Below, in pieces: positions 53,961-64,000 of a DNA stretch of 64,000 nucleotides; position 1 is the first letter of the stretch, and each line of letters begins with the position of its first letter. Origin of the DNA: Catonia carolina (lineage: Eukaryota > Arthropoda > Insecta > Hemiptera > Achilidae). The DNA is taken from positions 26,422,672 to 26,486,671 of the forward strand of contig JAQMRL010000003.1 in the NCBI GenBank assembly GCA_035578175.1. Direction: 5' to 3'. The notes under the pieces are model-generated. The model saw only the letters and a program-made list of their open reading frames with translations. It was not told the DNA's origin and ran no database searches. Made by a program: the position numbers and the translations under genes.

Positions 53961-55943
53961 GATAAATTTGTGTAAAAATACACCGAACTAGATATTTAGT
54001 GCATTTTTACTTTTATTAATAAAAATATAAATAAATCTATCTTCTCTATCTATCCCTTCCCTTTATTATATAAAACCGCAAGGATCACTGACTGACATAA
54101 ATTCTAACCTATAAGGAGGCCTCGGAGAGTGTTTTTCGTTGGGACCTTTTTTCTCCGTCTTGCGCTGAAACCGGCCAGAAAATTGCCAATTTTTACCTAA
54201 CCTTTTTAGGGGTGGCAGGGTTTTAGGGGTAGTTTTTGGAAATTCTTAACGGTGCGTCGGATCAAAAAATGTTGCTGATTATTTTTTCTTCGTCTCGTTG
54301 AGGTAGGCTGGGTCGATATGTTTAAAAACATTTTCACTCCTTCCTGGAGCTTCCACGTCACGGAGAAGGGGAAAATTTTCATATTAAAAAAACGAAAAAT
54401 TCACAGCCATCTGGGTGCTTTGCACGGCGAAACTGGTTATTGTACCGTATCCGCCTGGTGCTAAAACGCCCAGGAAAAATACGAAACCGTAAACTTTTTA
54501 CCTAATTTATGGTGTTTGGAGGAGGGGAAAAATAAGAGAAAATTTAAAATACAATTTTTACAAAATCTTTTAAATGCAACGTTTTCAGCTTTTAAAAGTA
54601 CATATGTTAAAGTTTACCAGGAAATTTCACGGGTACCCATCACTCCATAAATTTGAATAAACTAATTTTCTCTGTATTAAGAATTTTTGTGAAGTTTTTA
54701 TTATATATTCTCGTTAGTTCTCCATTAAAACTGCACGATTAGCCCGGATTGAACGTCATGCATTTTTATTTGGAGTGGCGGTGGAGGAGGCAATTTCTTG
54801 GGCCGCGTTATAGAAGCCTCCCAGCGGAAAAGTCACCGACACCTTTTTTGTCGGGAATGAGCTGAAACGTAAAGTACAATTCACGGATCTCAAAAATATT
54901 CAACCGTTTTCTGGAAAACCGGGATAAAAACAACGAATTTTGGGATTTTCAAAAATTCATGATAAATCGCCGTTAATATGTAGACACTTTTTTATTTTTT
55001 TTATATTAAGGAGTTTTTGGTGTAGAATTCGATTTTGTTGTCTAAAATACGGTAAAACGTGACCCTGATTTTATAAATGGATTTGAAATTTTGAAACGCC
55101 ATTTTTCACCCCAAGCACTTCAGCAATCAACTTGGCTATGCGTTTTTTAAATTTTTGAGCTTAAGAAATATGACTATACCGAATTTCGAAATTCTACTAT
55201 TTACCTTAGATCTTCCAGACCCGTAAACAGGTTTTTTTACTCCAATTCGTAAACTATTTGATTGTAAAGAAAACGTTCTCTGAGACATTTGTTTTTGTTT
55301 ACAAGAGGTATTTTACAAATGAGTTTTTAAAAAAATCCGTCGTTAAACACTTGGAGTTAAAATTTTTACAATGGCCTCCTGGAGTGTAGAAGCACTTTAT
55401 TGCAATACATTATGTTTGGCCAGTTTAAGGAGGTGCTTATGTAAAGCCCCAGCATGTTTTTAGCTTCATAAATGCCATAGAAATTACAGGGGAGTGAAAA
55501 GTTTAAAAATTGTAATTTTGACGTAAGCAATATTAAAATTCGGTATTTAACACATTTTGCACATGGATATTTTGCTGATGGTTAGTTGTGCTTAATTGTA
55601 ATTCTGTAGCACATTAGTAAATTAATAATAATACGCGAAATTCAGAAATACGCGAAAAACGCATATTTGTATCGGTCATTGTTTTCGAATTTCTCCGTGG
55701 GGCGGCGCTTTCTTTATTTTCAAAGGCGGGAAAAATATTTTGTGTTTTTACTTCAATCGACAAAAATGTATTTAAAATGTTGCCGGTAAACTTTTTGTTA
55801 TTACTAATATTAACGATTTTTTAACGGAGATTCTGAAAATAAAATCGCTGAAGCGATACAGGGTACTAGCGAATAATTACGGTGATTTAAATTATTTTCA
55901 TCAAGTTTTAACTTAAAATTATATTCGAAAACTCATGATAAAT

Positions 55944-56033
55944 CGTGGTTATTATGTAGATAATAACCACGATAACCACTTTATAACCACTTTATAATCT
56001 AACCACGATAACCACTTTATAACCACTTTATAA
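55944..56033. repeat. 12-bp hairpin followed by a short tandem repeat
   Basis: CGTGGTTATTAT (55944-55955), loop GTAG, perfect complement (55960-55971), then AACCACGATAACCACTTTAT and AACCACTTTATAATCT repeated twice to about 56033. The tandem units copy the right arm of the hairpin. Confidence 0.8.
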
Positions 56034-56379
56034 TCTTAACTTTGAACCTCAAACTTTAAAAGCTTCACACTGTGAACTTTGAATCTTAATACTGTTTTCC
56101 TTCAAATATATAACGTCCAAACCGTAAACTTTCAAACTTTAAAAATGAGAATATTTGAGAATACTTTACCAAAATACTTGACAATTGCAACTCTCAATCT
56201 TTAAACATCAAAAGCAACCCGAAACTTTCGAACCTCACTTTTTACAATTTCAAACCTTAAAATTATAAAACGTCAAACATTAAAATTCTTACTTTCTAAA
56301 CGTAAATCTTTTAAAAGTGAAACTTAAACCTAAAAAGGAAAATATCTTCTAACTTAACAATATCTTCTGCATTAACAGA

Positions 56380-56612
56380 CAGGTGTGGTGTCAATTTATT
56401 TACACTTAATCTGTCCGTTGCAGGGCTAAAATAAATAGTTCTGTTTCTTATCAAATGGTCAGCCAATTAAATGACTGAATGATTTAAGAACAGAAGAGGT
56501 AGAAGTGCAAAAGACACTAATCAGAGTTGTGTCCTCTGAAAGTAATGAATTTCATTATACAGCCAGACCCTGTGGTGAATGAAGTGAAGAAGGCATTTGC
56601 AGAGTGGAAAAT
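56380..56612 (+). repeat. Family R interspersed repeat, 3'-truncated copy
   Basis: It matches 44940-45165 closely, from GACAGGTG-GGTGTCAA to GCAGAGTGGAAAATA, then switches abruptly to the 435-bp tandem unit. So either the array replaced its 3' half or the copy was truncated by a rearrangement. Confidence 0.8.
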
Positions 56613-57740
56613 AAACATTTTTGAAATCTTAGGTCCCGCACCCTTGCGCGGTGCTACGCCTCCCCAAAAATTTAAAAATTTTCAAATTTTCAAAATTATA
56701 GAAATCTTTTAACAGCATCTCGTTTGGCGTTAAAAGTACGTAAAAGTGTGTTTACTCGAAACTTTTTGTAACCTCTTTATCTACTTAGGCGGGGGGAGGG
56801 GTAGTTTTTATCTCCTTAACGGTTTGTCGGACCTAGATATATACAAAGGCTGTTTTGTTCCCCTACCAAAGTACCTTAAGTATATATAACCAAACGTTCC
56901 CTTTCGATACCCGTTCGTTGCGAAAATCCAAAAAAGAAAATTTTGTCTTTTTGTGCATCCGGGTTTCAAGTTGCTTATATCTTACTCCTCAAAAATAGCT
57001 TTCGGTTCAAGCATTTGCTATGGAACGTGCTCATCTGAGTACCCGAACACGGGAAATTTTTGAAATCTTAGATTCGGGACCCGTGGGAGGTGCTACCCCA
57101 CTCCAATTTTTTGGAAATTTTTTAAATGTTCAGAACACTAAAAATCATTTTACAGCATGTTGTTTGGCGAGAAAAACACTTAGGAACGGGTTGCTTCAAA
57201 ATTCTAAAACCCTCTCCTTCTTCCTAAGGGGGGGGGGGCGAAATTTTTTACTTCTGAACGGAGGGTCGTAGCTAAAAGATGTATAGGGCCTTTTTCGTTC
57301 CTCTGCTGGAGTACTTCAAGAATATGTAAACAAGGGTTCCTTCAGCCCACCCGTTTACGGAGAGAACTCAAAAAACCAAATTTTGACTTTTTTGCATCCG
57401 GGTTTGAAGACCCTTATATCTCACGCCACGAACATTGATTTAACTTTACATTTTCGCTTGCATCGTGTTTGCCTTAATATCGGCATTTTTGGCTTGAATC
57501 TCGGGTTGCACCCCACCCCAAAATTGGGTAAAAAAAGTTGTTCTCGTATCATTCCGAGAAAAAAATCTTTTTGACGTACGTTTTGTGTATAATTTCTTCG
57601 GCGCATAACAACATCTTTCCACTAAGATCTATCTGGCCTATTTTTGGGGTGGAAGGGGATGTAATTTTTAACTTCTAAACGGAGCACCGTAGCGTTAAAA
57701 TATATAGGACCTGTTTTGAGTCCCTGCTAGATCAATTCCA

Positions 57741-58691
57741 GAATATGTAGGCTACTAATAGCTGAAAGATTAATAGTCACTGGATTCATGTGAATTTTTT
57801 TAACGTTTAGTGTAGCTTACTTTTGACTTATTCTTTTAATTTATTTATTCAATATAGGTCCAGAGTTTGATTTAAATATTTTTCATTATCTGTACTGTTT
57901 AAATGTAATAAAAGTGAGAAAGAATAGTGAAAATAACTTTAAGCTGGGAAGAGAGATGTTTATCACCATTAGTAGGTTTAAGCAGAAAAACAAGCCGTTA
58001 CTTCACCTAACGAGATAATACTAACGGATACCCCGACACCACTAACGGTGAAATATAATAAACTGCTCAAAAAATATATCACAAAGTTAGTACTTACTAT
58101 TTAATTATTCGATTATAAATTTTCAATTATTTTTCTTGTTAATTTAAGCATAATCAAAAACGTACAGTAAAAATTTACACAGGTGAAAACCGAACAAATA
58201 AATGCATTTTAAATACTTTATAAAACGTTATTAAACTCAAACGTTATTAAAATCAAAAGAAACATCATTCAATTAATAATTATTTTAATAAAATTTTCCA
58301 TTATATATAGGCCTACATTATTTTCTTTTGTCTTCTAAAAATGCTGAGTTGCAGAAATAAATTGAATTAATTAATTTCAATAAGAACTTGAGTCTTGTTA
58401 AATGCAAGTTGTACTGTTTTTATTCTGATAGTGAAAAATAAATTAAAAAACAAATAGAGTGTATACTTTTCTAAAACTCCGTTTTATCTTTTTACTTTGA
58501 TTTCATATCGTCATTGTAAACTCTCCGCATTTAAATTTGCTAAAAATTAATTAATTTTCACAAATGGATCGTTTCAGACATATGAAACACATTTGTACAA
58601 GTTATCATTTAAGTCATCACTTTTGGAAGAATAAAGAAATTATTAAAAGTTTACAAATAAAAATATCACTAAACTAAGTGTTTTATATTTA
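57741..58691. other. AT-rich spacer
   Basis: No supported feature. Confidence 0.45.
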
Positions 58692-59013
58692 TATATATAT
58701 TTTAATCTCTACCTAACGTGTGTACGATGGATTCAGTTCAATTTAAGACCATGACCCAATGAGATAAAAATGGTATGTAGTCTATAGCGTGTAAATGAGA
58801 TGTAGCGTTGTACAGACTCAGGTCTACCATTACTCAGAAAATATGGTTAATTGAACCCCTCCCCATAAGTACACCGGTAACCACTGCCTGGTGTTCAAAT
58901 CCGTATAAAATTAACTACACATTTACGTGGTTTTGAACCACAGAATCTTTGTCTTTGAAAATCAGCTGGTAATCAGCTGGAATCGCATTACTGCTAGACT
59001 AACCCCGTGGGTA
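58692..59013 (-). mobile_element. tRNA-derived SINE, family S, copy 3 (most complete)
   Basis: On the minus strand the head reads CCACGGGGTTAGTCTAGCAG (A box) near 59010 and GTGGTTCAAAACCACG (B box) near 58945, spacing about 60. The body follows: CACCAGGCAGTGGTTACCGG, GGGTTCAATTAACCATA, CTACATCTCATTTACACG and CTCATTGGGTCATGG. A duplicated CAGCTG-TTACCAGCTG patch lies between the boxes. Confidence 0.75.
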
Positions 59014-59029
59014 CGTACTTTTATTTAGA

Positions 59030-59208
59030 GAAATAAGTGCCGAACCTATACAAAACATCTAAATACTAGGCATGGCAATCAACGTAAAAATTTGCTTGAA
59101 AGAACACGTGAAAGAGAAAAGGGAAAAACTTTATCTCAAATTTAAGAATCTTTACTGGTTACTAAGTAAAAATCCACGTTATCTACTTATGAAAAAATCT
59201 TAAAAGCC
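59030..59208 (+). pseudogene. Jockey-clade RT fragment interrupted by a Tigger element
   Basis: The plus strand reads HVKEKREKLYLKFKNLYWLL then SKNPRYLLMKKS, the segment after LD..LTW in Jockey reverse transcriptase (..H...KR..L..K...L.WLL.R.S.LS...KLL.YK). A decayed YLGM precedes it in another frame. It stops at the TA where the Tigger-like end begins (59211), so it was probably longer before that insertion. Confidence 0.65.
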
Positions 59209-59210
59209 TA

Positions 59211-59640
59211 CAGTAAATTCCGCATAATTGGGACACATCGGAACCGGAGAATTTTTGGCCCAAATTAAAAGCTGGCCCTAAAAAACGAATTCATAAACTG
59301 TAGCAAATACGATACTGTATTACATTAAACACATCACACACATACATGTTACATGAAAGTTCTATCTACATGCACACGAAAAATGTAAAAGGATATTAGA
59401 CCAAAGATTAAACTTTTTAGCAAAATCTTTTGCCTTGGTTTTAAGCATTGGATCATTGACATTAACACCTTGTGAAGTTACAATGGTGAACTATTCATTC
59501 AGCACTTCTCAACAATTGGGTTCTTTCCTTCACGTTTTCTTTTCTAATATGTTCCATGAATGCCCACTCTTGGCATATTTGATTTTCTTTGAGCACGATA
59601 CAAGCTATCGTACTTTTCAGTAAACCGGTTAGTTTCAATA
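59211..59640 (-). mobile_element. Tigger-like element end with transposase fragment
   Basis: The left end CAGTAAATTCCGCATAATTG is preceded by TA (59209-59210), in the style of Tigger/pogo ends. On the minus strand (59600-59400) KRKREGKNPIVEK, a frame change, EWFTIVTSQGVNVND and PMLKTKAKDFAKKFNL match the CENP-B-type helix-turn-helix of Tigger transposases (..VE..L..WF......G.P.SGPML..KA..FA..L). The right end was not found, so the copy is truncated. Confidence 0.7.
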
Positions 59641-60745
59641 GTTTATGTTGGTATAGGTGGACGCGTTTTTATTTTGTCGAGAAGCTTTACTCGTGCCGTT
59701 GGGTAGTTGGTAAATAAATAAATAAACAAACAAAATGACATATATTTAAAATAAATCAATATAAAAAAGACTGTCTAATTTCAATTACTTAAAGAATTTG
59801 TTGAATTAGGTTATATGAAACAAACAAATAACCAATAACTTAAAATAATAATTCAAAGAAAAAGAAACGTTGAAATCAGTTCAATTTTACGCACCACTTT
59901 GCTGCATTGGAAATTCTGTATGAGTTTAAAATAATATTTTTTTCAGTACAAATATAAAGATAGTACGAGTATTTATATAATCGTGAATGTAGGAATATCT
60001 TTCTTCTTTTTATCAGTCTGTCTTCATCGAGCGTAGGATACATATATAATGATAATGGCAGTAGTATTAGAGAAGATTTGAATCCTTGAGTATCTATTTA
60101 ATTATTTTGCGTTACTTATTTATTTACTTTATAACATTTTATAAAACATTATGTTAAAATTCAACCCTATTTAGTACAAGATTTAACAATTTCAACAAAA
60201 ACCGACTTCATGAACTCCAATCATTAGTCACGAAATTTGTTTGCTCAAAAACATGCAAACTCGTAGAGCGCTGCAACAAAGGAAAATGAAACTGAAATTA
60301 AGAAATGTTGTCAGTTTATTGTAATTATCAAGGTTTCACTTCAGGCACCTATTTAAGTACAAAAGAGCACCTTGCTTCTGAGGGTGTCTCATGAATGAAC
60401 GCTGGAAGAAATCCTGTAAAAGGATGTTGAAAAATTCCTAAGTACCGAAAATTTATTTTCAACTATTAAATATGTATTTTATTTTTCATGCTGTTATTTA
60501 GTCCTAATTAAGTCTGCTAACTTAGTATTATTACGTCTGCTTATCTTAAGTAAAATTTTTGATTACTTTTTTGTCGTATTTCATTGGCATGGTAGTTTTA
60601 GGTTGTTGTAAAGCGTTTTGAATAGTACGCACCAAGGAGAGTTTGATATGAGCCGTACAAAGCGAGACTGAAATACTGCAAACTATTAAACTATTAACAT
60701 TACTATTCCTAGATAGTATTTCACTTATGTCAGAAATTTTGTTTT
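59641..60745. other. AT-rich spacer with a dispersed repeat at 60600-60685
   Basis: The only recognised item is the GCACCAAGGAGAGTTT repeat shared with 49020-49100. Confidence 0.45.
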
Positions 60746-60985
60746 TTGTATTTAATATTGTTTGTAAATATTTTTTTTGTATATTTTATATATTTTTTGT
60801 ATTATTTGTATTTTTTATGTATTTTCTTGTATTATTTGTATTTTTTATATATATTTTGTATTTGTATTTTTTATAAATTTTTTTATATTATTTGTAGGAT
60901 TTTGATATATTTTCTAGTAACAATTGTATTTTTTACATTTTCTCGTATTATTTGTATTTTTTTATATATCGTTTTTATTTAGGAG
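60746..60985 (+). repeat. Low-complexity TATTTGTATTTTTTATA tandem patch
   Basis: Irregular repeats of TATTTGTATTTTT and TTGTATTAT. The long open frame across it (Phe/Tyr/Leu/Ile only) is a composition artefact. Confidence 0.85.
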
Positions 60986-61245
60986 CCGCAGGCTAATTTT
61001 TACTGATAATTTTTACATATTACTGATGGAACCTCTAAACAGGCATTGCCTTTGAGGCCCTTTTTTCTAGTTTTGTAGAACTAAGTTGTAGCAGTTTTTT
61101 ATTTAGAATTTGGTACGATTGTTTCATAATGTTTACTGTTAGAATAACTTTTATTATTTTTATGTTCTAGGTTATATTTTTATGTGTTAATGTATCTGCC
61201 TACAACATGAAAATAAATTTTCTTATTCTTATTCTTTTAGTTTTC
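60986..61245 (+). repeat. Probable LINE 3' UTR with TTCTTATTCTTATTC tail
   Basis: GGAGCCGCAGGCTAATTTTT ... ACATGAAAATAAATTTTC ends in three TTCTTA-type units after an AATAAA. Such a simple-repeat tail after AATAAA is typical of several LINE groups. No coding part is attached, so the group is unknown. Confidence 0.4.
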
Positions 61246-61267
61246 CTTGAGTTTCCTTTAGTAATTT

Positions 61268-61690
61268 GGTGTGTTGATGTTGTTGTTTAGGTCAACAGAC
61301 AAAAGGCTGGTTTGAACCTCTAGAGTTTTTACTGAGTAAAACGAGGAGTGAGGTGGTTTACTATTGCCTTCCTCACTGGATACAAAAATAGCCTAGGCTT
61401 ATCAGCCAGGCCCATCGAAAAGCATCCTACTCTGCACCCTGCAAATGACACGTTCACTTCATTCATCCCAGTGTCTGGCTGTATAATGAAATTCATTACT
61501 TTCAGAGGAGATAACTCTGACTAGAGTCTTTTACACTTCTACTTCTTCTGTTCTGAAATAGTTCAATAATATAATTGGCTGACCACGTGATAAGAAACAG
61601 AACTATTTTTTGAAGCCCTGGAACTAGCAGACCGAGTGCAATTAAGTTAATGCTCCACTTGCCTCTTATAGGCGAGTTTAGTTACTAATA
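61268..61690 (-). repeat. Family R interspersed repeat, nearly full copy
   Basis: On the minus strand it runs from GCCTATAAGAGGCAAGTGGA through TACAGCCAGACACTGGGATG, GAGGAAGGCAATAGTAAACC and AGGTTCAAACCAGCC to ACCTAAACAACAACATC, covering the same span as 44925-45325. Confidence 0.8.
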
Positions 61691-62819
61691 TTATTGTATC
61701 AGTTGTAATAGTTTTAATTACTAACTATTGGGATTTTTTTTATACATAAAAGTATGAAAACTTATCATAAGCCTATATATTTATCAGAAGCTATGTCTAC
61801 GGCTCTCCCCCCGGCGGAGAAGGTTGTCTTACCTTTGCTGGGAAACATAAGTATTTAAACTTAGATTAGAATTAGTGTACACTAATTGGAAGTTTATTAA
61901 TGTCAAATAAGTAATTATATTGTATAAATAAGTAAAGTTGAACCAAAATGTGAATCCCATGTGTCCAATTTACATTAATAAAGATAGTCGTATAATAATG
62001 TTTTTTTTTAATGCTGGAAATGAAGTGAAGTTAATTAATAAAGTTTTTTAAAACGATGATTGAGAGTTAAACGTTTAATGTGCCCTGATCATGTGTCATG
62101 AGCTATGTGTTTGAAGTTATAATTGCATATTTAACCATTCACTTTTACACAACGGGAGAGTTGTTTCAGTAAAGTTATGTGGACAGATACTAACTTTATA
62201 TTTTGGGAATTTTTTTGGAAGTACTTTTATAAGTTGTTGCTATAATGCTTTACTCTTGTTTTTAAGCTAGGTATTTAGCAGTGAAGCTTCATTTGATGTT
62301 CGAAGAAAAGACCTAACATATAAAATGCAAATTTTTCACCTGTTGGAATATTAAAATGTCCAAGCCTCGCTTCTATTGGTTGCCTGAGATACAGCATTAA
62401 ATCATGTGTTATATAGTAGAAACTAGATAATGTATTCTGTTAAATTGAAAAAAGTTTGTAACATTAAATAAATAAATAAATTTATTTCTTAATATTATTA
62501 ATTTTAAGAAAAGGGCAATCACTGCAATAAACGAAGAAACAAATAAATACACTGGATTAAAATAATCTTTAATTTTATGAATTATTTAAATCATAGATTT
62601 ACCCTTTCTCAAATCAGTTGTTCAATTGCATAATACGTTTAACGTTTTGGTCACGGTTTTAGATATTCAAGAAAAAACCTAGATAAAAATTTAAGTTAAT
62701 AAAAATAAAAAAACTACAGTACAATTGAGAGTGATATTGAATACTGACAGAGATTTTACTATTTTGTTAAAAAAATATTAGTGATACAAACATATTATTC
62801 AGATAAAGGATTATCGCCA
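61691..62819. other. AT-rich spacer
   Basis: No supported feature. Confidence 0.45.
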
Positions 62820-62990
62820 AAGTTGAAGACAGCACATGGCAAGGATGTCAGATCGGAGGATATTTAAGCAGGCGCATTAGTATGCTACAGAAGGTGAAAA
62901 GGATGTCGGTAGACCAAGGAAAAGATGGCGATAGATGATAATAGTATGTGAGTTCGGAACAGGCTGTGGCCTGTTATCCTTGTGACCTCT
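62820..62990 (+). pseudogene. RTE-like LINE C-terminal fragment
   Basis: The plus strand reads YATEGEKDVGRPRKRWR (about 62886-62936), the GRPRKRW motif near the C-terminus of RTE-like LINE ORFs, followed by EFGTGCGLLSL in another frame and a stop-rich region. Upstream 62820-62885 is too decayed to align by eye. It is a small dead fragment. Confidence 0.55.
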
Positions 62991-63420
62991 AATCCTTTGT
63001 TGCAAGAAGAGTAAAAAGAGCATCTTATTACAAATAATATTGTGAACATCTGATGTCAAGATTGGCCATAACTTTAAAAGTTACAATGATTTATGCAAGC
63101 ATATGCTTCAGGGTTGCCCAGACCATCGGATTAAAAAAAATAAAACAAAACAAACACTAAAGTGTCTTAAAATGAACAAGTGTTTGAATAGTGATTTTTG
63201 ATGTTAGTAGCGATCTTGTAAATAAGGTATCCGTGTGAGGTTTTGAACAGTTTGAACCTGCTTTGAATCATTCCACCGCATCGTTTAACATTTACCAGTT
63301 TAACACGAGCCAATATTGACTTGTTAAGTAGAACAATGACGTACCCTTTGGAGTGACGAATGAGTAGACTATTTATAGGACATATTATCGGTTTATCCCA
63401 GTCGGAATGTCTGTTGTCTA
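62991..63420. other. AT-rich spacer
   Basis: No supported feature. Confidence 0.4.
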
Positions 63421-64000
63421 AGTATTAATCATTCCAGGTAATCTAAAACAGGTTAAATATATAATACTCCTACGTTTATTCCAGATTCATTTGGGATGTA
63501 TTGATTAAAAATAATTAAACTTCCTTTTAAAATATTTTAAACCGATTTTTTTAAAAAAAATTAATAAATTATTACGCTAATAACTACTTGTGAATTATAA
63601 TTAAGGCACTTAAACTCACTCAACTGATTACAAAATGTTGTTAAAAGTTTAATACTTACATAAACATAACTACAAATAAAATATGGCTATTTACAAATTA
63701 TTAATTAAGTAATCCTTTACTTAGTACATGATAACTAATGCACACTATTTCTCCGTAAGATAAATTGTATATCAAAACAGCACACATAAACCGTTTTCTA
63801 CCCAATAACTCAAGTACTGTTTACAAACCGACTCACTTTACCATCTGCTCACTACTGAACTTTCTTACAAAAGAGCCGGCAATTTGTATATACTCTTCCT
63901 TTATTCCAAAAGATCAATGAAAGGACGAAATAAATAAACACACCATAACTCATAGAATTATCGAGAATAAATGGAGTAATAGGACCAACTCGTAGGTTCC
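63421..64000 (-). repeat. Possible LTR promoter region running off the right edge
   Basis: On the minus strand GAGTATATACAAA (TATA, about 63886-63896) is followed about 30 bases later by AAGTTCAGTAGTGAG (63848-63862), the same TATA plus TCAGT layout as the L1 and L2 LTRs here. No terminal inverted TG/CA or duplicate copy confirms it. Confidence 0.3.

Larger units (their letters stand above)
54080..57740 (+). repeat. Long degenerate repeat region with tandem units
   Basis: It opens ATATAAAACCGCAAGGATCA, CTGACTGAC. The right part (about 56617-57740) is a clear array of ~435-bp units: TTTTGAAATCTTAG at 56617 and 57057, a decayed copy at 57490; GCATCCGGGTTT at 56955 and 57394; AACGG-G--TCGGA/CGTAG at 56817, 57256 and 57676. 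In the left part CTCATGATAAATCG-GTTA-TATGTAG recurs at 54956 and 55932. Short open frames run through it but differ between units, so it is probably non-coding. GC content is higher than around it. The class is unknown. Confidence 0.6.

Noticed and set aside
56527..57574. Frames of about 60-80 codons in the 435-bp tandem array
   Set aside because: Frames differ from unit to unit and start and stop at different landmarks, so they are not a conserved protein.
60746..60982. 78-codon Phe/Tyr/Leu/Ile-rich frame resembling membrane segments
   Set aside because: It is the translation of a T-rich low-complexity tandem patch.
1..64000. CRISPR arrays, bacterial operons, rRNA genes
   Set aside because: No regularly spaced short repeats with unique spacers, no ribosome-binding-site-led gene strings and no rRNA-like sequence; the window is eukaryotic.

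Overview
The window looks like intergenic or intronic DNA from an arthropod, most likely an insect: very AT-rich, with many short fragments of Jockey-, RTE- and CR1-type LINEs, piggyBac-like and pogo/Tigger-like DNA transposons, tRNA-derived SINEs and LTRs whose promoters carry a TATA box followed by the arthropod TCAGT initiator. I cannot place it to order from sequence alone. I found no host protein-coding gene, tRNA gene or rRNA gene that I can support. Nearly everything recognisable is a transposable element or its remains.

Layout. 1-4.05 kb: 3' part of a Ty3/Gypsy retrotransposon (end of gag, a -1 frameshift signal, an intact 1032-codon pol, a polypurine tract, a putative 3' LTR). 4.3-8.3 kb: LINE relics, a structured repeat (called family R here) and a perfect 19-bp hairpin. 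8.41-13.43 kb: a decayed piggyBac-like element (TTAA on both sides) containing a nearly intact 4.06-kb Jockey-clade LINE with a 12-bp target-site duplication. 14.40-16.59 kb: a second piggyBac-like element, itself hit by a 5'-truncated Jockey copy and by a 509-bp long-TIR MITE. 16.6-19.2 kb: hairpin-bearing repeats and a solo LTR. 19.9-28.1 kb: LINE fragments and SINEs. 28.5-29.4 kb: a Tigger-like non-autonomous element. 32.9-35.1 kb: a solo LTR split by a pogo-like element. 38.56 kb: an orphan primer-binding site. 39.9-52.3 kb: more solo LTRs, family R copies, a tandem duplication and LINE ends. 54.1-57.7 kb: a degenerate long repeat with ~435-bp tandem units. 58.7-63 kb: SINE, Jockey, Tigger, family R and RTE ends. 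Another possible LTR runs off the right end.

How the parts relate. The nesting gives a relative age order: piggyBac-like elements older than the Jockey copies inside them; a solo LTR older than the pogo element inside it; a Jockey fragment older than the Tigger element that cuts it. The Gypsy pol and the Jockey ORF1/ORF2 pair are the youngest-looking coding sequences. The Jockey copy has one visible frameshift, near its ORF2 end. The solo-LTR family (four copies, three with exact ATAT duplications) shows that LTR-LTR recombination has been common here.

I do not see a convincing unknown biological system. The best leads are the textbook -1 frameshift heptamer directly before a gag stop, the clean nested insertions with exact target duplications, the structured family R, and two short coding-like stretches I could not assign.
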